DNA of 64,000 bases from Sphingobacterium thalpophilum (GCF_038396785.1 NZ_CP151087.1:1-64000), one strand, 5' to 3'; shown: positions 1 to 12,026, counted from the first letter of the stretch. The notes: generated from the letters alone by a model not told the origin. Numbers and translations are program-made.

Positions 1-1440
<1,440 letters not shown>

Positions 1441-1503
1441 TATAGGTGGTTTAAGGAGAGACTAGCTAAGGTATATGGCAATGAAAAAACCTGGTTAGAT
1501 CCA

Positions 1504-3072
1504 TTGTTTCAACCATTGGAACGATTTTTTTATCGGGTGACAGGAATTAATCCTAGCCTCCAGATGACTTGGAAACAGCACCTCGTTGCTCTTTTGACAA
1601 TTAATCTACTGTGGTTCCTATTGAGCATGGCTATCCTGATGAATATGGGACATTTGCCTTTAAATCCAGATGGGAATCCTGGAATGACTGCTGATTTGGC
1701 CTTTAATACCAGTATATCTTTTTTGGTCAACTGTAATCTCCAGCACTATTCCGGTGAATCAGGAGTGAGCTATCTAGGACAAATTTGGCTCATGTTTCTT
1801 CAATTCGTTACCGCAGGCGTGGGAATGGCTGCTGCAGTGGTTATTTTCAAAGCTTTTAGGGATAAGACAACAACACAATTGGGCAATTTTTACGATTTCT
1901 TTGTGAAGTCTTGCACCCGGATTTTACTGCCTATCTCTGTCTTGGTTGCTGCCATCTTCGTATTCCAAGGCATGCCGATGACTTTCGAAGGTAAGGACAG
2001 CATGATTACTGTCGCTGGAGATACCGTACAGGTAAGCCGAGGACCAGTAGCTGCCTTTGTCCCAATTAAACATCTTGGTACAAATGGAGGTGGTTTTTTC
2101 GGTGCGAACAGTGCGCATCCATTTGAAAATCCCAATTATTTGACCAATATGGTGGAAATGATTGCCCAGTTTATTATCCCGATGGCGATGATATTTGCAT
2201 TCGGCTTTTTTATTCGCAAGCGTAAATTTTCATGGATGATGTTTGGTGTGATGACCATTGGGTTTATCATCCTGACAATACCAAATATAAAAATGGAGAT
2301 GGCTGGAAATCCAGCGATCGCACAGATGGGTATTGACACGTCTATGGGCGCCATGGAGGGAAAGGAAATACGTATTGGTGCAGCGGCATCGGGGTTTTGG
2401 AGTATTGTTACAACGATGATTTCGACGGGTTCCGTCAATTCTATGCATGATAGTTACATGCCCTTATCTGGTATGAACGAACTTATAGCGATGATGGTGA
2501 ATGCTTTTTATGGCGGTGTAGGCGCGGGAATACTCAATTTCTTCATTTTTATTATACTCGCCGTTTTCATTAGTGGCTTGATGGTAGGGCGCACACCAGA
2601 GTTTATGGGTAAGAAAGTTGAAGCGCGGGAAATGAAAATTGCTATGATTGTTGCTCTTGCCCATCCTTTTCTAATCCTTGTCGGTACAGCACTTGCTACA
2701 GCGTTTCCAGCCCAAGGTGCTTCTACATTGAATAACCCTGGATTTCATGGTTTTAGTGAAATATTATACGAATATACTTCATCCGCAGCTAACAATGGTA
2801 GCGGGTTTGAAGGTCTTGGAGATAATACAATTTGGTGGAACATTTCGACAGGTATCGTATTGTTACTCGGCCGCTTTATACCGATTATAGGCCCAATTGC
2901 TATTGCGGGATTATTGGCTGAGAAAAAATTTATACCTGAGGGTGAGGGAACGCTAAAAACAGATACAAGTACATTCGGTTTAATGGTATTCGCTGTGATC
3001 GCGATTATTGCAGCACTCTCTTTCTTCCCTGCGTTGGCATTGGGTCCAATTGCGGAATATTTTTCCATGTAG
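1504..3072 (+). CDS. kdpA: Potassium-transporting ATPase subunit KdpA, 5'-truncated by the IS
   Basis: Potassium-selective membrane subunit of the KdpFABC P-type ATPase. Selectivity-filter-type loops are visible (SFLVNCNLQHYSGE, LGTNGGGFFGANSAHPFENP, TSSAANNGSGFEGL), as are many membrane helices. Homologous codons continue upstream of this TTG to about 1444 (KERLAKVYGNEKTWLDP), but there is no ATG, GTG or TTG between the in-frame stops at 1426-1431 and 1504. The native start, and roughly 25 residues carrying the first membrane helix, have been cut off by the insertion. TTG 1504 is only the first possible start. It has no ribosome site and falls inside conserved sequence. The rest of the frame is intact. 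The gene is probably inactive unless the IS supplies a start, which is not visible. Confidence 0.85.
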   Translation: MFQPLERFFYRVTGINPSLQMTWKQHLVALLTINLLWFLLSMAILMNMGHLPLNPDGNPGMTADLAFNTSISFLVNCNLQHYSGESGVSYLGQIWLMFLQFVTAGVGMAAAVVIFKAFRDKTTTQLGNFYDFFVKSCTRILLPISVLVAAIFVFQGMPMTFEGKDSMITVAGDTVQVSRGPVAAFVPIKHLGTNGGGFFGANSAHPFENPNYLTNMVEMIAQFIIPMAMIFAFGFFIRKRKFSWMMFGVMTIGFIILTIPNIKMEMAGNPAIAQMGIDTSMGAMEGKEIRIGAAASGFWSIVTTMISTGSVNSMHDSYMPLSGMNELIAMMVNAFYGGVGAGILNFFIFIILAVFISGLMVGRTPEFMGKKVEAREMKIAMIVALAHPFLILVGTALATAFPAQGASTLNNPGFHGFSEILYEYTSSAANNGSGFEGLGDNTIWWNISTGIVLLLGRFIPIIGPIAIAGLLAEKKFIPEGEGTLKTDTSTFGLMVFAVIAIIAALSFFPALALGPIAEYFSM

Positions 3073-3097
3073 TACTTAAAATTAAAGAATTCTAAAA

Positions 3098-5107
3098 ATG
3101 AGCGATCAACAAACATTGTTTCAGAAAGAACTTGTACAACAAGCTTTAAAGCAATCTTTCGTGAAGCTAAATCCTAAAATAATGTTCCGTAATCCAGTGA
3201 TGTTTACCGTGGAAATCGGGACGCTGATTATGGCCGTCGTTTGTCTTTGGATAATGACTGGGGAAAAATCACAAGGTACACTTGGTTATAATTTTACGGT
3301 ATTTCTTATTCTATTTTTAACCTTATTGTTTGGAAATTTTGCTGAGGCAATTGCCGAAGCCCGCGGTAAGGCGCAAGCAGATAGTCTTCGGAAAACTAGG
3401 GAGGAAACTCCAGCAACCCTGCGTGATGGTCGGGTAGTTTCGTCCGCTCAACTGAAAAAAGATGATGTTTTTGTTTGCCAGGCGGGAGATGTAATTCCAT
3501 TGGATGGGGAGATTATTGAGGGATTGGCAACCATAGATGAGAGTGCAATTACCGGAGAATCAGCACCGGTGATCCGCGAGGCTGGAGGTGATAAAAGTTC
3601 AGTTACCGGTGGTACCAAGGTTTTGTCCGATCGAATTCTCGTGCAGGTAACGACAGAACCGGGGGAGAGCTTTTTGGATAAGATGATCGCATTGGTTGAA
3701 GGGGCAAGCCGCAAAAAAACACCTAATGAGATTGCATTAACAATCCTTCTGGCAGGTTTTACACTTGTATTTATTATCGTAACGGTGACCTTAAAACCAT
3801 TTGCGGATTATGCCAATGTTGGTATCACCATTGCTTCGTTTATTTCACTTTTTGTCTGTTTGATTCCAACAACAATAGGAGGTCTTTTATCGGCAATTGG
3901 TATCGCGGGAATGGATCGTGCACTTCGTGCAAATGTCATAACAAAAAGTGGCAAGGCAGTTGAAACGGCAGGAGATATTGATGTCTTGTTGCTTGATAAA
4001 ACTGGAACTATTACGATCGGAAATCGTAAGGCGACAAATTTTTACCCCGCAGATGGCGTCCTGAAGGAAGCTCTGGTACGTGCAGCCACATTGAGCTCCA
4101 TGGCGGATGAAACACCGGAAGGGAAATCAATTGTTGAATTGGCTGGTGTCGACCCATCGAGCTATAAGATCGAAAACCCTGTATTCATTAAGTTTACCGC
4201 TGAGACCCGTAGCTCAGGAATAGACTTTGCACAGACACGTATTCGTAAAGGTGCAACAGATGCTATTCGGAATATCATTGTAAAGGCTGGAAATCTGTTC
4301 CCTCAGGAAATAGATGAACGCGTAAAGCTTATCTCTCAAAATGGGGGAACCCCATTGGTCGTTGCAGAGAATGAACAGGTTCTCGGTGTCATAGAATTGC
4401 AGGATGTGATAAAACCCGGAATTCATGAACGCTTTGAAAGGTTGCGAAAAATGGGTATCAAGACTGTTATGGTGACGGGAGACAATCCGTTGACGGCCAA
4501 ATATATTGCGGAAAAAGCTGGAGTGGATGATTTCATAGCCGAAGCGAAACCTGAAGACAAGATGAACTATATCAAAAAAGAACAGCTTGATGGACGATTG
4601 GTCGCCATGATGGGGGATGGTACAAACGATGCTCCGGCACTTGCACAAGCCGATGTTGGTGTAGCGATGAACAGCGGTACACAAGCTGCAAAAGAGGCCG
4701 GAAATATGGTCGATCTCGACAATGATCCAACCAAATTGATAGAGGTTGTGGAGATAGGCAAACAATTGTTGATGACCAGAGGTACGCTAACGACGTTTAG
4801 TATTGCAAACGATGTCGCCAAATATTTTGCTATCATTCCGGCCTTGTTTATTGCAGCAATACCCGCACTTCAAGGTTTAAACATTATGCAGCTCAGTAGT
4901 CCACAAAGTGCCATACTATCAGCTGTCATCTTTAACGCAATTATTATCCCATTACTGATTCCTTTGGCATTGAAAGGAGTCGCATACAAACCTATAGGTG
5001 CAAGCGCACTGTTACGGAGAAATCTGCTTGTTTTTGGACTTGGTGGAGTACTCGTTCCATTTATTGGTATCAAGGTCATAGACCTACTGGTTTCCCTATT
5101 TATCTAA
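3098..5107 (+). CDS. kdpB: Potassium-transporting ATPase ATP-binding subunit KdpB
   Basis: Catalytic P-type ATPase subunit that powers KdpFABC potassium uptake at the inner membrane; 669 residues, normal for the family. Visible are the actuator motif TGESAP (about 145-150), the phosphorylated aspartate in DKTGT at D300, [20 protein letters not shown] in the P domain, and [18 protein letters not shown] (about 507). The helix motif [20 protein letters not shown] is typical of KdpB. The start is ATG, 25 bases after kdpA, and the gene is fully intact. With kdpA truncated it may be an orphan. Confidence 0.97.
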   Translation: MSDQQTLFQKELVQQALKQSFVKLNPKIMFRNPVMFTVEIGTLIMAVVCLWIMTGEKSQGTLGYNFTVFLILFLTLLFGNFAEAIAEARGKAQADSLRKTREETPATLRDGRVVSSAQLKKDDVFVCQAGDVIPLDGEIIEGLATIDESAITGESAPVIREAGGDKSSVTGGTKVLSDRILVQVTTEPGESFLDKMIALVEGASRKKTPNEIALTILLAGFTLVFIIVTVTLKPFADYANVGITIASFISLFVCLIPTTIGGLLSAIGIAGMDRALRANVITKSGKAVETAGDIDVLLLDKTGTITIGNRKATNFYPADGVLKEALVRAATLSSMADETPEGKSIVELAGVDPSSYKIENPVFIKFTAETRSSGIDFAQTRIRKGATDAIRNIIVKAGNLFPQEIDERVKLISQNGGTPLVVAENEQVLGVIELQDVIKPGIHERFERLRKMGIKTVMVTGDNPLTAKYIAEKAGVDDFIAEAKPEDKMNYIKKEQLDGRLVAMMGDGTNDAPALAQADVGVAMNSGTQAAKEAGNMVDLDNDPTKLIEVVEIGKQLLMTRGTLTTFSIANDVAKYFAIIPALFIAAIPALQGLNIMQLSSPQSAILSAVIFNAIIIPLLIPLALKGVAYKPIGASALLRRNLLVFGLGGVLVPFIGIKVIDLLVSLFI

Positions 5108-5132
5108 TACATTTTTAATAATAAAAGCAAAG

Positions 5133-5699
5133 ATGAAAACTCATATATATCCGGCAATAAAGATTACAATTGTTTTAATGCTCCTGCTCTCAGTGGTATA
5201 TCCAGCCCTCGTATGGGCAATAGCTCAAATAGCACCCAATCATGGAAAAGGGGAAATGCTTGAGTACAATGGGCAAAAGTATTACAGAAATATTGGACAG
5301 GCCTTTACGCGGGATGATTACTTCTCGTCGCGTCCTTCAGCTGTTGGTTATAATGCTGCTGGATCGGGTGGAAGTAACAAAGGACCCTCTAATGGGGAAT
5401 ATCTTTCGGAAGTTAGGGCCCGTATCGATACTTTCTTAGTTCACAATCCTACTGTAAAACGCGAACAGGTACCGGTAGACATTGTTACAGCCAGTGGTAG
5501 TGGTTTGGATCCAGATATCTCCATCGAGGCCGCAAAAATACAAATTGATCGTGTTGCGAAAGCGAGAGGTATATCGGTAAATAGCCTACAGTCTCTTGTT
5601 GATGCCCACGTTCAGACGCCTTTATGGAATATGTTTGGACCTCGCAAAATCAATGTCCTTGAACTAAATATTGCTTTGGACAAGATGGTTGAAAAATAA
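5133..5699 (+). CDS. kdpC: Potassium-transporting ATPase subunit KdpC
   Basis: Small KdpC subunit (188 residues) that assembles with KdpA and KdpB. It has one N-terminal membrane helix (about 7-30). The conserved stretches FSSRPSAVGYNAAGSGGSNKGP, VTASGSGLDPDIS and ALDKM are all present. It is 25 bases after kdpB, clearly in the same operon. Confidence 0.96.
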   Translation: MKTHIYPAIKITIVLMLLLSVVYPALVWAIAQIAPNHGKGEMLEYNGQKYYRNIGQAFTRDDYFSSRPSAVGYNAAGSGGSNKGPSNGEYLSEVRARIDTFLVHNPTVKREQVPVDIVTASGSGLDPDISIEAAKIQIDRVAKARGISVNSLQSLVDAHVQTPLWNMFGPRKINVLELNIALDKMVEK

Positions 5700-5746
5700 A
5701 ATTGACCTAAAGGGTTATCGATATACATTTTATAAGAACAATTTAC

Positions 5747-6832
5747 ATGAAAAAACTAGCGATGTTGGCCTGTTTACTCGCAGGGGCAACACAATTATTT
5801 GCACAGCAAGATACGACTCAAAATACCCGATTGTCTATCAGTGGTTACCTTGAAGCATATTACCTTCGGGACTTTAACAATCCACTTGGAAATACACGTC
5901 CAGGCTTTGTATATAGTCACAATAGGACGAATGAAGTAAACATAAACTTGGCACTTTTAAAAGCTGCATACGAAACAACAAATACCCGTGCAAATCTTGC
6001 TTTAGGTGTTGGTACATATATGAATGCCAACTACGGTGCGGAACCCGGAGTCTTAAAAAATATTTACGAAGCGAACGCCGGTATACGTATCTCGAAAAAA
6101 CATAATTTATGGATCGATGCTGGCATATTTTCTTCCCATTTGGGCTTTGAAAGTGCTATAGGAAAGGATAATTGGACTGTAACAAGGAGTATTTTTGCGG
6201 ATAATTCACCTTATTTTGAAACAGGAGCAAAAATATCCTATACATCCGCATCGGGAAAACTATTTTTAAGTGGGCTGATTTTAAACGGATGGCAGCGGAT
6301 TCAACGTGTAGATGGTAGCAGTTTACCAGCATTTGGGCATCAATTGGTCTATAAACCGACAGATAAATGGACCATCAATAGTGGTTCTTTTATAGGCAGT
6401 GATAAAGCGGATAGCGTCAGACAGATGCGCTATTTTCATAACCTATATGCAATTTATCAAATGAACGAAAAGCTGGGAATCACATTCGGATTTGATATTG
6501 GAGCTGAACAAAAAGCAAAAGGTAGTTCGAAGTACAATGTATGGTACACCCCAGTGTTAATTGCACGATACGCGACGACCGAAAAATTTAGCTTAACAGC
6601 AAGAGGAGAATATTACAACGATAAGCATGGTGTGATCGTTTCTACGACTACAGAGCAAGGTTTTCAAACGTTTGGCTATTCTTTAAATGCAGATTATGCC
6701 ATTCTTCCCAATGTTCTTTGGCGTACGGAACTACGTAATCTCACGAATAAAGATGCTATTTTCCTTGATCGGACAAATAAGTTGGTGAAAAATAGTGTAA
6801 CGGCTGTAACAGCACTTACCGTTAGTTTTTAA
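5747..6832 (+). CDS. Outer-membrane beta-barrel porin (BBP2-like)
   Basis: Predicted exported 361-residue beta-barrel. The signal peptide is about residues 1-19 (cut after LFAQ). Alternating amphipathic strands follow, and the protein ends in a C-terminal phenylalanine (TALTVSF), as outer-membrane barrels do. The sequence resembles the BBP2 porin-like family (NLALLKAAYE, GFESAIGKDNWTVTRS). It sits between kdpC and the kdpD-like gene, 47 bases after kdpC, so it is plausibly the outer-membrane route for potassium in this operon. That role is inferred from position. Confidence 0.8.
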   Translation: MKKLAMLACLLAGATQLFAQQDTTQNTRLSISGYLEAYYLRDFNNPLGNTRPGFVYSHNRTNEVNINLALLKAAYETTNTRANLALGVGTYMNANYGAEPGVLKNIYEANAGIRISKKHNLWIDAGIFSSHLGFESAIGKDNWTVTRSIFADNSPYFETGAKISYTSASGKLFLSGLILNGWQRIQRVDGSSLPAFGHQLVYKPTDKWTINSGSFIGSDKADSVRQMRYFHNLYAIYQMNEKLGITFGFDIGAEQKAKGSSKYNVWYTPVLIARYATTEKFSLTARGEYYNDKHGVIVSTTTEQGFQTFGYSLNADYAILPNVLWRTELRNLTNKDAIFLDRTNKLVKNSVTAVTALTVSF

Positions 6833-6840
6833 AAACAATC

Positions 6841-6870
6841 GTTCCTGCCGTGTGTTGGATCGGCAGGAAC
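6841..6870 (+). other. Intra-operon hairpin between porin and kdpD genes
   Basis: Perfect 10-bp inverted repeat GTTCCTGCCG / CGGCAGGAAC with a 10-base loop, 8 bases after the porin stop. There is no T-run after it, so it is more likely an RNA-processing or stabilising element than a full terminator. It could lower expression of the sensor genes relative to the transporter. Confidence 0.6.
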
Positions 6871-6894
6871 CTTCTGAAATGAAAGGCAATAAAA

Positions 6895-8016
6895 ATGGAA
6901 GAGAGGAAAAGCGCTGAACACTTTTTGGACCTTATTCGGAAATCGAGAAGAGGTCGCTTCAAACTTTATATCGGTATGAGTGCAGGCGTAGGAAAAACAT
7001 ACCGTATGTTACAGGATGCACATACCCTTTTACAGGGAGGAATCGATGTGCGTATTGGCTATATTGAGACACATAATCGGAAGGAAACACATCAATTGCT
7101 CGACGGTCTACCCCTTATCGCCCGACGCCATCTTTTTTACAAAGGCAAACAGTTGGAGGAACTGGACCTTTATGCTGTCTTGAATTCACATCCCGAGGTT
7201 GTTATTATCGATGAGTTGGCACATACAAATATTGAAGGCAGTAAAAATACCAAAAGGTGGCAGGATGTTATGGAGATTCTTGAAGCGGGGATTAATGTGA
7301 TCAGCGCTGTTAATATCCAGCATATTGAGAGTTTAAACGAAGAGGTCAAAGCGATTACAGGTGTTGAAGTACAAGAACGTGTTCCCGATAGTGTTATTGA
7401 TTCCGCAGATGAAGTCGTTAATATTGACCTTACTGCAGAAGAGCTTATCATTCGCCTAAAAGAGGGCAAGATCTATGACGCGTCAAAAATTCAGGCAGCG
7501 CTTCAAAACTTCTTTAAAAGCGAACATATCTTACAATTGCGTGAAATGGCTTTGAAGGAAGTTGCCTCCCAGGTTCAACGCAAAGTAGAGATTGAAGTTC
7601 AACCCCAACGATGGGTGCGAAAGGAGCGTTTCCTGGCTTGTATAAGTTCTAATGAAATAAAAGCAAAAAACGTCATCCGAAAAACAGCACGTTTAGCAGG
7701 ATATTATAATAGCAGTTGGTTTTTGCTCTATGTACAGTTGCCAAAAGAGCGCGGAGATCGGATAGCCTTAAACAAACAACGACACCTGATCAATAACTTT
7801 AAACTGGCGACAGAACTTGGTGGAGAAATTATCAAAGTAGAAAGTCACAGTGTGGCAAAAGAGATCATCGCTTTGTGCGAGCTCCGCAAGATCACCACAG
7901 TTTGCATTGGAAAACCACGATTATCTCTTTTAAGGATGTTACTTGCTAAGGATACATTTAGCAAACTGCTGGCACAACTGTCGACCGAAGACATCGACCT
8001 GATTATATTGTCTTAA
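6895..8016 (+). CDS. kdpD: KdpD N-terminal sensor domain protein (KdpD + USP domains)
   Basis: Cytoplasmic sensor half of the KdpD potassium/turgor kinase, encoded as a separate 373-residue protein. Residues about 20-230 form the KdpD P-loop domain: Walker A GMSAGVGKT at 27-35 and VVIIDELAHTN at about 102-112. The C-terminal part (about 245-373) is a universal-stress-protein-like domain. The four-helix membrane bundle and kinase domains of full-length KdpD are absent. A separate histidine kinase follows at once, so the function is apparently split over two genes. No kdpE-type response regulator lies downstream. It may lie upstream, beyond the insertion. Confidence 0.9.
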   Translation: MEERKSAEHFLDLIRKSRRGRFKLYIGMSAGVGKTYRMLQDAHTLLQGGIDVRIGYIETHNRKETHQLLDGLPLIARRHLFYKGKQLEELDLYAVLNSHPEVVIIDELAHTNIEGSKNTKRWQDVMEILEAGINVISAVNIQHIESLNEEVKAITGVEVQERVPDSVIDSADEVVNIDLTAEELIIRLKEGKIYDASKIQAALQNFFKSEHILQLREMALKEVASQVQRKVEIEVQPQRWVRKERFLACISSNEIKAKNVIRKTARLAGYYNSSWFLLYVQLPKERGDRIALNKQRHLINNFKLATELGGEIIKVESHSVAKEIIALCELRKITTVCIGKPRLSLLRMLLAKDTFSKLLAQLSTEDIDLIILS

Positions 8017-8040
8017 TGATAAAGACAAATTGTGAATAAG

Positions 8041-9777
8041 ATGAAAATAAAAACGAAACTTACCTTTGGTGTAGGATCACTTTTTCTCATGATCTTTCTA
8101 CTTGCCGCACTAAGTGGTTGGTATGTAAACCGGTTAAAAAAGGATACCGCAAATATACTGACAGCGAACTACAATACGCTGCTGTACGCCAAGAATATGT
8201 TATTGGCATTGGAGGAAATTCCTGTTGAAAAAGCTGCTTTTAATAATTTCCAGATTAATCTTGACAAACAACGGAAAAATGTTACCGAAGTCGGAGAGCA
8301 GCAAACAACAAACGCAATTGCCAAACATTTTTTAAAACTGCGAGATAAGCCCTTAGATGTTACTATTGTCTCGTCTATCAGAAAGGATATTGCCTTGTTA
8401 ATGGAACAAAATATGACGGCAATTTCTCGGAAGAGTATTATTGCGGATCGCACCGCCGAACATGCAATTTTGGTCATTTCATTTGCCGGGGCGCTCTGTT
8501 TTATCATTGCTTTTATATTGCTGGTCAATTTGCCGTCCAATATAGCTGACCCCATTGCAAAATTGACAGCGAGTATTCGACAGATTGCAGGACAGAACTA
8601 CAAAGAGCGTATTCAGGTGCAGAGCGGAGGTGAGTTTGCCGAACTCGTCGCTTCATTTAATTCCATGGCAGAGAAACTTGAAGAATACGCTGAAAGTAAA
8701 CTTGAAAAAATTTTAAAGGAAAAAAGACGAATTGAGTCTCTTGTTGATCATATGCATGATCCGGTGATAGGCTTCGACGAAGAGCGACGTGTCATTTTTG
8801 TCAACGAGGAAGCACTTCGCATCACAAATCTACATAAAGATCAACTTCTCGGAAGATCTGCTTTAGCGGTTTCAGATGAAAATGATCTTGCTAAGGATAT
8901 TTTTAAAGATCTTTTTCTTCCTGTAGAAAAACGTGAAAAAAATGCTGTTAAAATTTATGCAGATGATAGAGAAAGCTATTTTGAAAAAGATGTTATCGAT
9001 ATCAATGTTTTGCCTACGGGTGAACTTGAGCCAAAGTTTATCGGGCAGGTGGTTATCCTAAAGAATATTACGCCATTTAAGGAACTTGATCTTGCAAAAA
9101 CAAACTTCATCGGTACTGTTTCGCACGAGTTCAAAACACCTATTGCGGCGATTCAGATGGGGGTTCAATTGTTGGAAAACGAGCAAATAGGTCATCTGAA
9201 TACCGAGCAGCTCACGTTGTTAAATGGAATAAAAGATGATTCTAACCGCTTGCTTCAAATAACCGGTGAACTGTTAAATATGACGCAGGTTGAAAGTGGT
9301 TCTATTCAAATTAACTTACATACGACAGAAATACAGCCTATTATTGAATATGCTATCATGGCAAATCAATTTGCTGCGAATCAAAAAAATATCCACTTTG
9401 TTATCGAGGTAGGACCTAATGTGAAAGCTATATTTGCTGACAATGAGAAAACGGCCTGGGTTCTTACAAATTTTCTTTCCAATGCAATACGTTACTCCCA
9501 TGAGGATTCGCTTATTCGTATCGCAGTGGAAAACAGCGAACTTAAAACAAAATTTATCGTTACCGACAGTGGGCAAGGGATCGAGCCGAAATATCTGGAT
9601 AAAATATTTGCGCGTTACTTCCGTGTGCCAGGGTCAAAAAAGGGTGGAACAGGACTTGGTTTAAGTATTAGTAAGGAGTTTATAGAAGCGCAAGGTGGCG
9701 AAATTGGTGTTGAAAGTGATTATGGCGCAGGAAGTTCTTTCTATTTTTCATTGCGTACTGCGATTTCCGATAATTAA
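8041..9777 (+). CDS. HAMP-PAS sensor histidine kinase, partner of KdpD
   Basis: Membrane sensor kinase of about 578 residues. It has a membrane helix near the N-terminus, a periplasmic segment, a second helix (about 140-165), a HAMP linker (about 165-225), a PAS-like domain (about 230-345), and HisKA with phospho-acceptor His in VSHEFKTP (about 362). The HATPase domain shows NFLSNAIRYS, DSGQGIEPKYLDKIF and GTGLGLSIS. It begins about 25 bases after the KdpD sensor gene, so the two probably form one potassium-sensing unit. I prefer ATG 8041 over the in-frame GTG 8032. Confidence 0.87.
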   Translation: MKIKTKLTFGVGSLFLMIFLLAALSGWYVNRLKKDTANILTANYNTLLYAKNMLLALEEIPVEKAAFNNFQINLDKQRKNVTEVGEQQTTNAIAKHFLKLRDKPLDVTIVSSIRKDIALLMEQNMTAISRKSIIADRTAEHAILVISFAGALCFIIAFILLVNLPSNIADPIAKLTASIRQIAGQNYKERIQVQSGGEFAELVASFNSMAEKLEEYAESKLEKILKEKRRIESLVDHMHDPVIGFDEERRVIFVNEEALRITNLHKDQLLGRSALAVSDENDLAKDIFKDLFLPVEKREKNAVKIYADDRESYFEKDVIDINVLPTGELEPKFIGQVVILKNITPFKELDLAKTNFIGTVSHEFKTPIAAIQMGVQLLENEQIGHLNTEQLTLLNGIKDDSNRLLQITGELLNMTQVESGSIQINLHTTEIQPIIEYAIMANQFAANQKNIHFVIEVGPNVKAIFADNEKTAWVLTNFLSNAIRYSHEDSLIRIAVENSELKTKFIVTDSGQGIEPKYLDKIFARYFRVPGSKKGGTGLGLSISKEFIEAQGGEIGVESDYGAGSSFYFSLRTAISDN

Positions 9778-9852
9778 TACCATATTAAACGATTCGTATC
9801 TGTTCATACAGCACATTATGACAACATAATAAGGACGGATGAGAGGAGAACA

Positions 9853-9902
9853 ATTTTTGAGATTATAAGTGGCGCCGGCAAGCCACTTATAATCTCAAAA
9901 AT
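9853..9902. terminator. Bidirectional terminator, kdp operon / aldo-keto reductase
   Basis: Perfect 21-bp inverted repeat (9853-9873 with 9882-9902) and an 8-base loop, flanked by T- and A-runs. It lies between convergent genes and can end transcripts from both sides. Confidence 0.92.
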
Positions 9903-9905
9903 GGA

Positions 9906-10907
9906 TTAATGGTTGACTAAAGCCATAGCACCTTCACTGTATCGTGCTCCGATATTGGGGTATTTAAGAAGTATTTCATCTATTTTTTTTAAATCATCAT
10001 TCGATAATTGTACATCAAGGGCACCAACATTTTCCTCCAGGTATTTTCTTTTTTTAGTTCCTGGAATAGGAATGATGTCATTTCCCTGTGCCAGTACCCA
10101 GGCTAAAGCGAGTTGTATTGGACTACAGTTTTTATCTTTTGCCACTAGGGAGAAGTTGGCGACTAAATGTGCATTGTTCAATGCATGTTCACCTTGATTT
10201 CGAGGTAAGGTTCTTCTAAAGTCGTCCGAAGCAAGATCTTCTAAATTTAAAGAATTGGAAAATAATCCACGCGCTAGAGGCGCATAAGGAATTAAACTTA
10301 TCCCCAATTTCCTTACGGTATGTAAGATTTCTTGTTCTACATCACGTGTAAGGAGCGAATATTCGCTCTGTAAAGCAGCTATAGGGTGTACGGTATTTGC
10401 TTTAATGATTGATGCGGGAGATGCTTCGCTTAAACCCAAATACCTCACTTTTCCTTCTTTAACCAATTCTGCCATAGCGCCTACGGTCTCTTCGATAGGA
10501 ATATTGGGGTCTACGCGGTGCGCATAATAAAGATCTATGGTATCGATTCCAAGGCGTTTTAAACTTTTTTCTACCGCTAATTTTATCCATTCGGGCGAGC
10601 CATCGAAATAGGTGTTTGCCGTACCACTTGGACCTGCTATTTCATCTTTAAAGCGAAATCCAAATTTTGTTGCAATAAAAACTTTGTCACGGTTGGGAAC
10701 AAGCACTTTTGAAATAAGTTCCTCATTGGCACCGTTGCCGTACATATCCGCGGTATCCCAAAAATTAATGCCGAGGTCCAATGCTCTTTCCAATGTTGCA
10801 ATGCTCTCTTTTTCGTCCGTAGGTCCGTAAGCAAAGCTCATTCCCATACAACCTAATCCAATCGCAGAGAGTTTTTCATTTGTTGTTCCAAGATTTCTAT
10901 ATTTCAT
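9906..10907 (-). CDS. Aldo/keto reductase
   Basis: NADPH-dependent aldo/keto reductase of 333 residues. The catalytic tetrad residues appear in order: Asp in WDTADMYG, Tyr in the same motif, Lys in FIATKFGF and His in LYYAHRVDP. The C-terminal cofactor segment [16 protein letters not shown] is also present. I start at ATG 10907 (MKYRNLG). An upstream in-frame extension would overlap the regulator gene and is not conserved in character. It lies 82 bases after an AraC regulator on the same strand, a common pairing, so the regulator may control it. Confidence 0.9.
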   Translation of the reverse strand: MKYRNLGTTNEKLSAIGLGCMGMSFAYGPTDEKESIATLERALDLGINFWDTADMYGNGANEELISKVLVPNRDKVFIATKFGFRFKDEIAGPSGTANTYFDGSPEWIKLAVEKSLKRLGIDTIDLYYAHRVDPNIPIEETVGAMAELVKEGKVRYLGLSEASPASIIKANTVHPIAALQSEYSLLTRDVEQEILHTVRKLGISLIPYAPLARGLFSNSLNLEDLASDDFRRTLPRNQGEHALNNAHLVANFSLVAKDKNCSPIQLALAWVLAQGNDIIPIPGTKKRKYLEENVGALDVQLSNDDLKKIDEILLKYPNIGARYSEGAMALVNH

Positions 10908-10989
10908 AATGATTACATTTTGTTCAATACAAAAGTACATATGGAACAAACGAAGCGAGTTAAGACAATCAAACAGATTGTTATACAAT

Positions 10990-11898
10990 TCAAACAGTAT
11001 TGCTTCGGACTTGGTTTGGAGACATCCCGGTTTGCTTTTTGAAGAAATTGGTAAAATAGGATGGATATTCAAATCCTAGGCTGTAGGCAATATCCGATAC
11101 ATTCCAATTGGTATGCAGCAACAAAGCTTTGGCTTCTTGGACCACACGGTTTGCAATATGTGTACTGGTGGTTTTGCCTGTGGCTTCTTTTACCGACCTA
11201 TTGAGGTGATTGATATGAACCGAAAGCGCATGCGCATAATCTGCTGGGCTTTTCAATTGCAGGCTAAGTTGAAAGGTATTGATTGGAAATTGTCTTTCTA
11301 ACAGCTCAAGAAATAGTCCCGATACCCTGGTCGATGCATTGGTATATGATCCAAAACTCGCTGCGGGACTCGATTTCATCGTTTCATGAATTAGAAGATG
11401 TAGATAACTTCGCAACATATCATCTTTATGGATATAGCTCGAGTTCATTTCAACCATCATCTTTTGGAAGATTGTAGAAATTTCTGCTAATTGTGTTTCA
11501 TCCGGAAAATAAATCGGATTGCTACCTATCTTGAACAGGGGAGAGTCTTTTAGACTTTCTATCCGTTCACTATGCTGTATAAATTCTTCTGTAAATACAC
11601 AATACCATCCGGATTGTTCTGAGGATTCGGGTTCCCAAGCATATGGAACAACCGGATTCGCAAATAACATGGCAGGTCTATCGATTTGTATCCACTTATC
11701 TGCGTAATATAGTTTTCCACGCCCTATGATAAGGGAGGTTTTATAAAAATCGCGGCGATTGTACGGAGAGACGACAGTACAGGATTCCCTGCTGAAAACA
11801 TTGAAATGCCCAATTCCCGTATTATTTAGCGGCAAATCCAGATGAGTTAAACCTGGTTGCCTTTTGTAAAAATCTGTCACACTTTCGGCTGATTTCAT
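10990..11898 (-). CDS. AraC-family transcriptional regulator
   Basis: 302 residues. The N-terminal cupin-like sensing region is about 1-170, and the C-terminal AraC DNA-binding domain is about 200-302. Its second helix-turn-helix is recognisable in [34 protein letters not shown]. It is upstream of, and co-directional with, the aldo/keto reductase. The ligand is unknown. Confidence 0.9.
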   Translation of the reverse strand: MKSAESVTDFYKRQPGLTHLDLPLNNTGIGHFNVFSRESCTVVSPYNRRDFYKTSLIIGRGKLYYADKWIQIDRPAMLFANPVVPYAWEPESSEQSGWYCVFTEEFIQHSERIESLKDSPLFKIGSNPIYFPDETQLAEISTIFQKMMVEMNSSYIHKDDMLRSYLHLLIHETMKSSPAASFGSYTNASTRVSGLFLELLERQFPINTFQLSLQLKSPADYAHALSVHINHLNRSVKEATGKTTSTHIANRVVQEAKALLLHTNWNVSDIAYSLGFEYPSYFTNFFKKQTGMSPNQVRSNTV

Positions 11899-11993
11899 AT
11901 TACTAAATTAAAAAAAGAGAAACAATCCTACGTCATAAACGGATCAGTTTCTCGAAAATGAATTCGAATATTTAGTTAGCCAATGGCATTTTA

Positions 11994-12026
11994 TTTGAAC
12001 TGTTTGTGATTTTGTTACTATTTTTG
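11994..12026 (+). promoter_or_regulatory. Possible Bacteroidota-type promoter for the ArsC-like gene
   Basis: TTTG at 11994-11997 and TATTTTTG at 12019-12026 fit the TTTG / TAnnTTTG pattern, with a 21-base spacer (19 is usual). The start codon is 56 bases downstream. Confidence 0.35.

Noticed and set aside
1504..1530. TTG 1504 as the real start of KdpA
   Set aside because: Homologous codons continue upstream to about 1444, and the TTG has no ribosome site. It is only the first possible start after an IS-made truncation.
10908..11072. Longer N-terminus for the aldo/keto reductase
   Set aside because: The extension overlaps the AraC gene, is hydrophobic and unlike the family, whose proteins begin at MKYRNLG.
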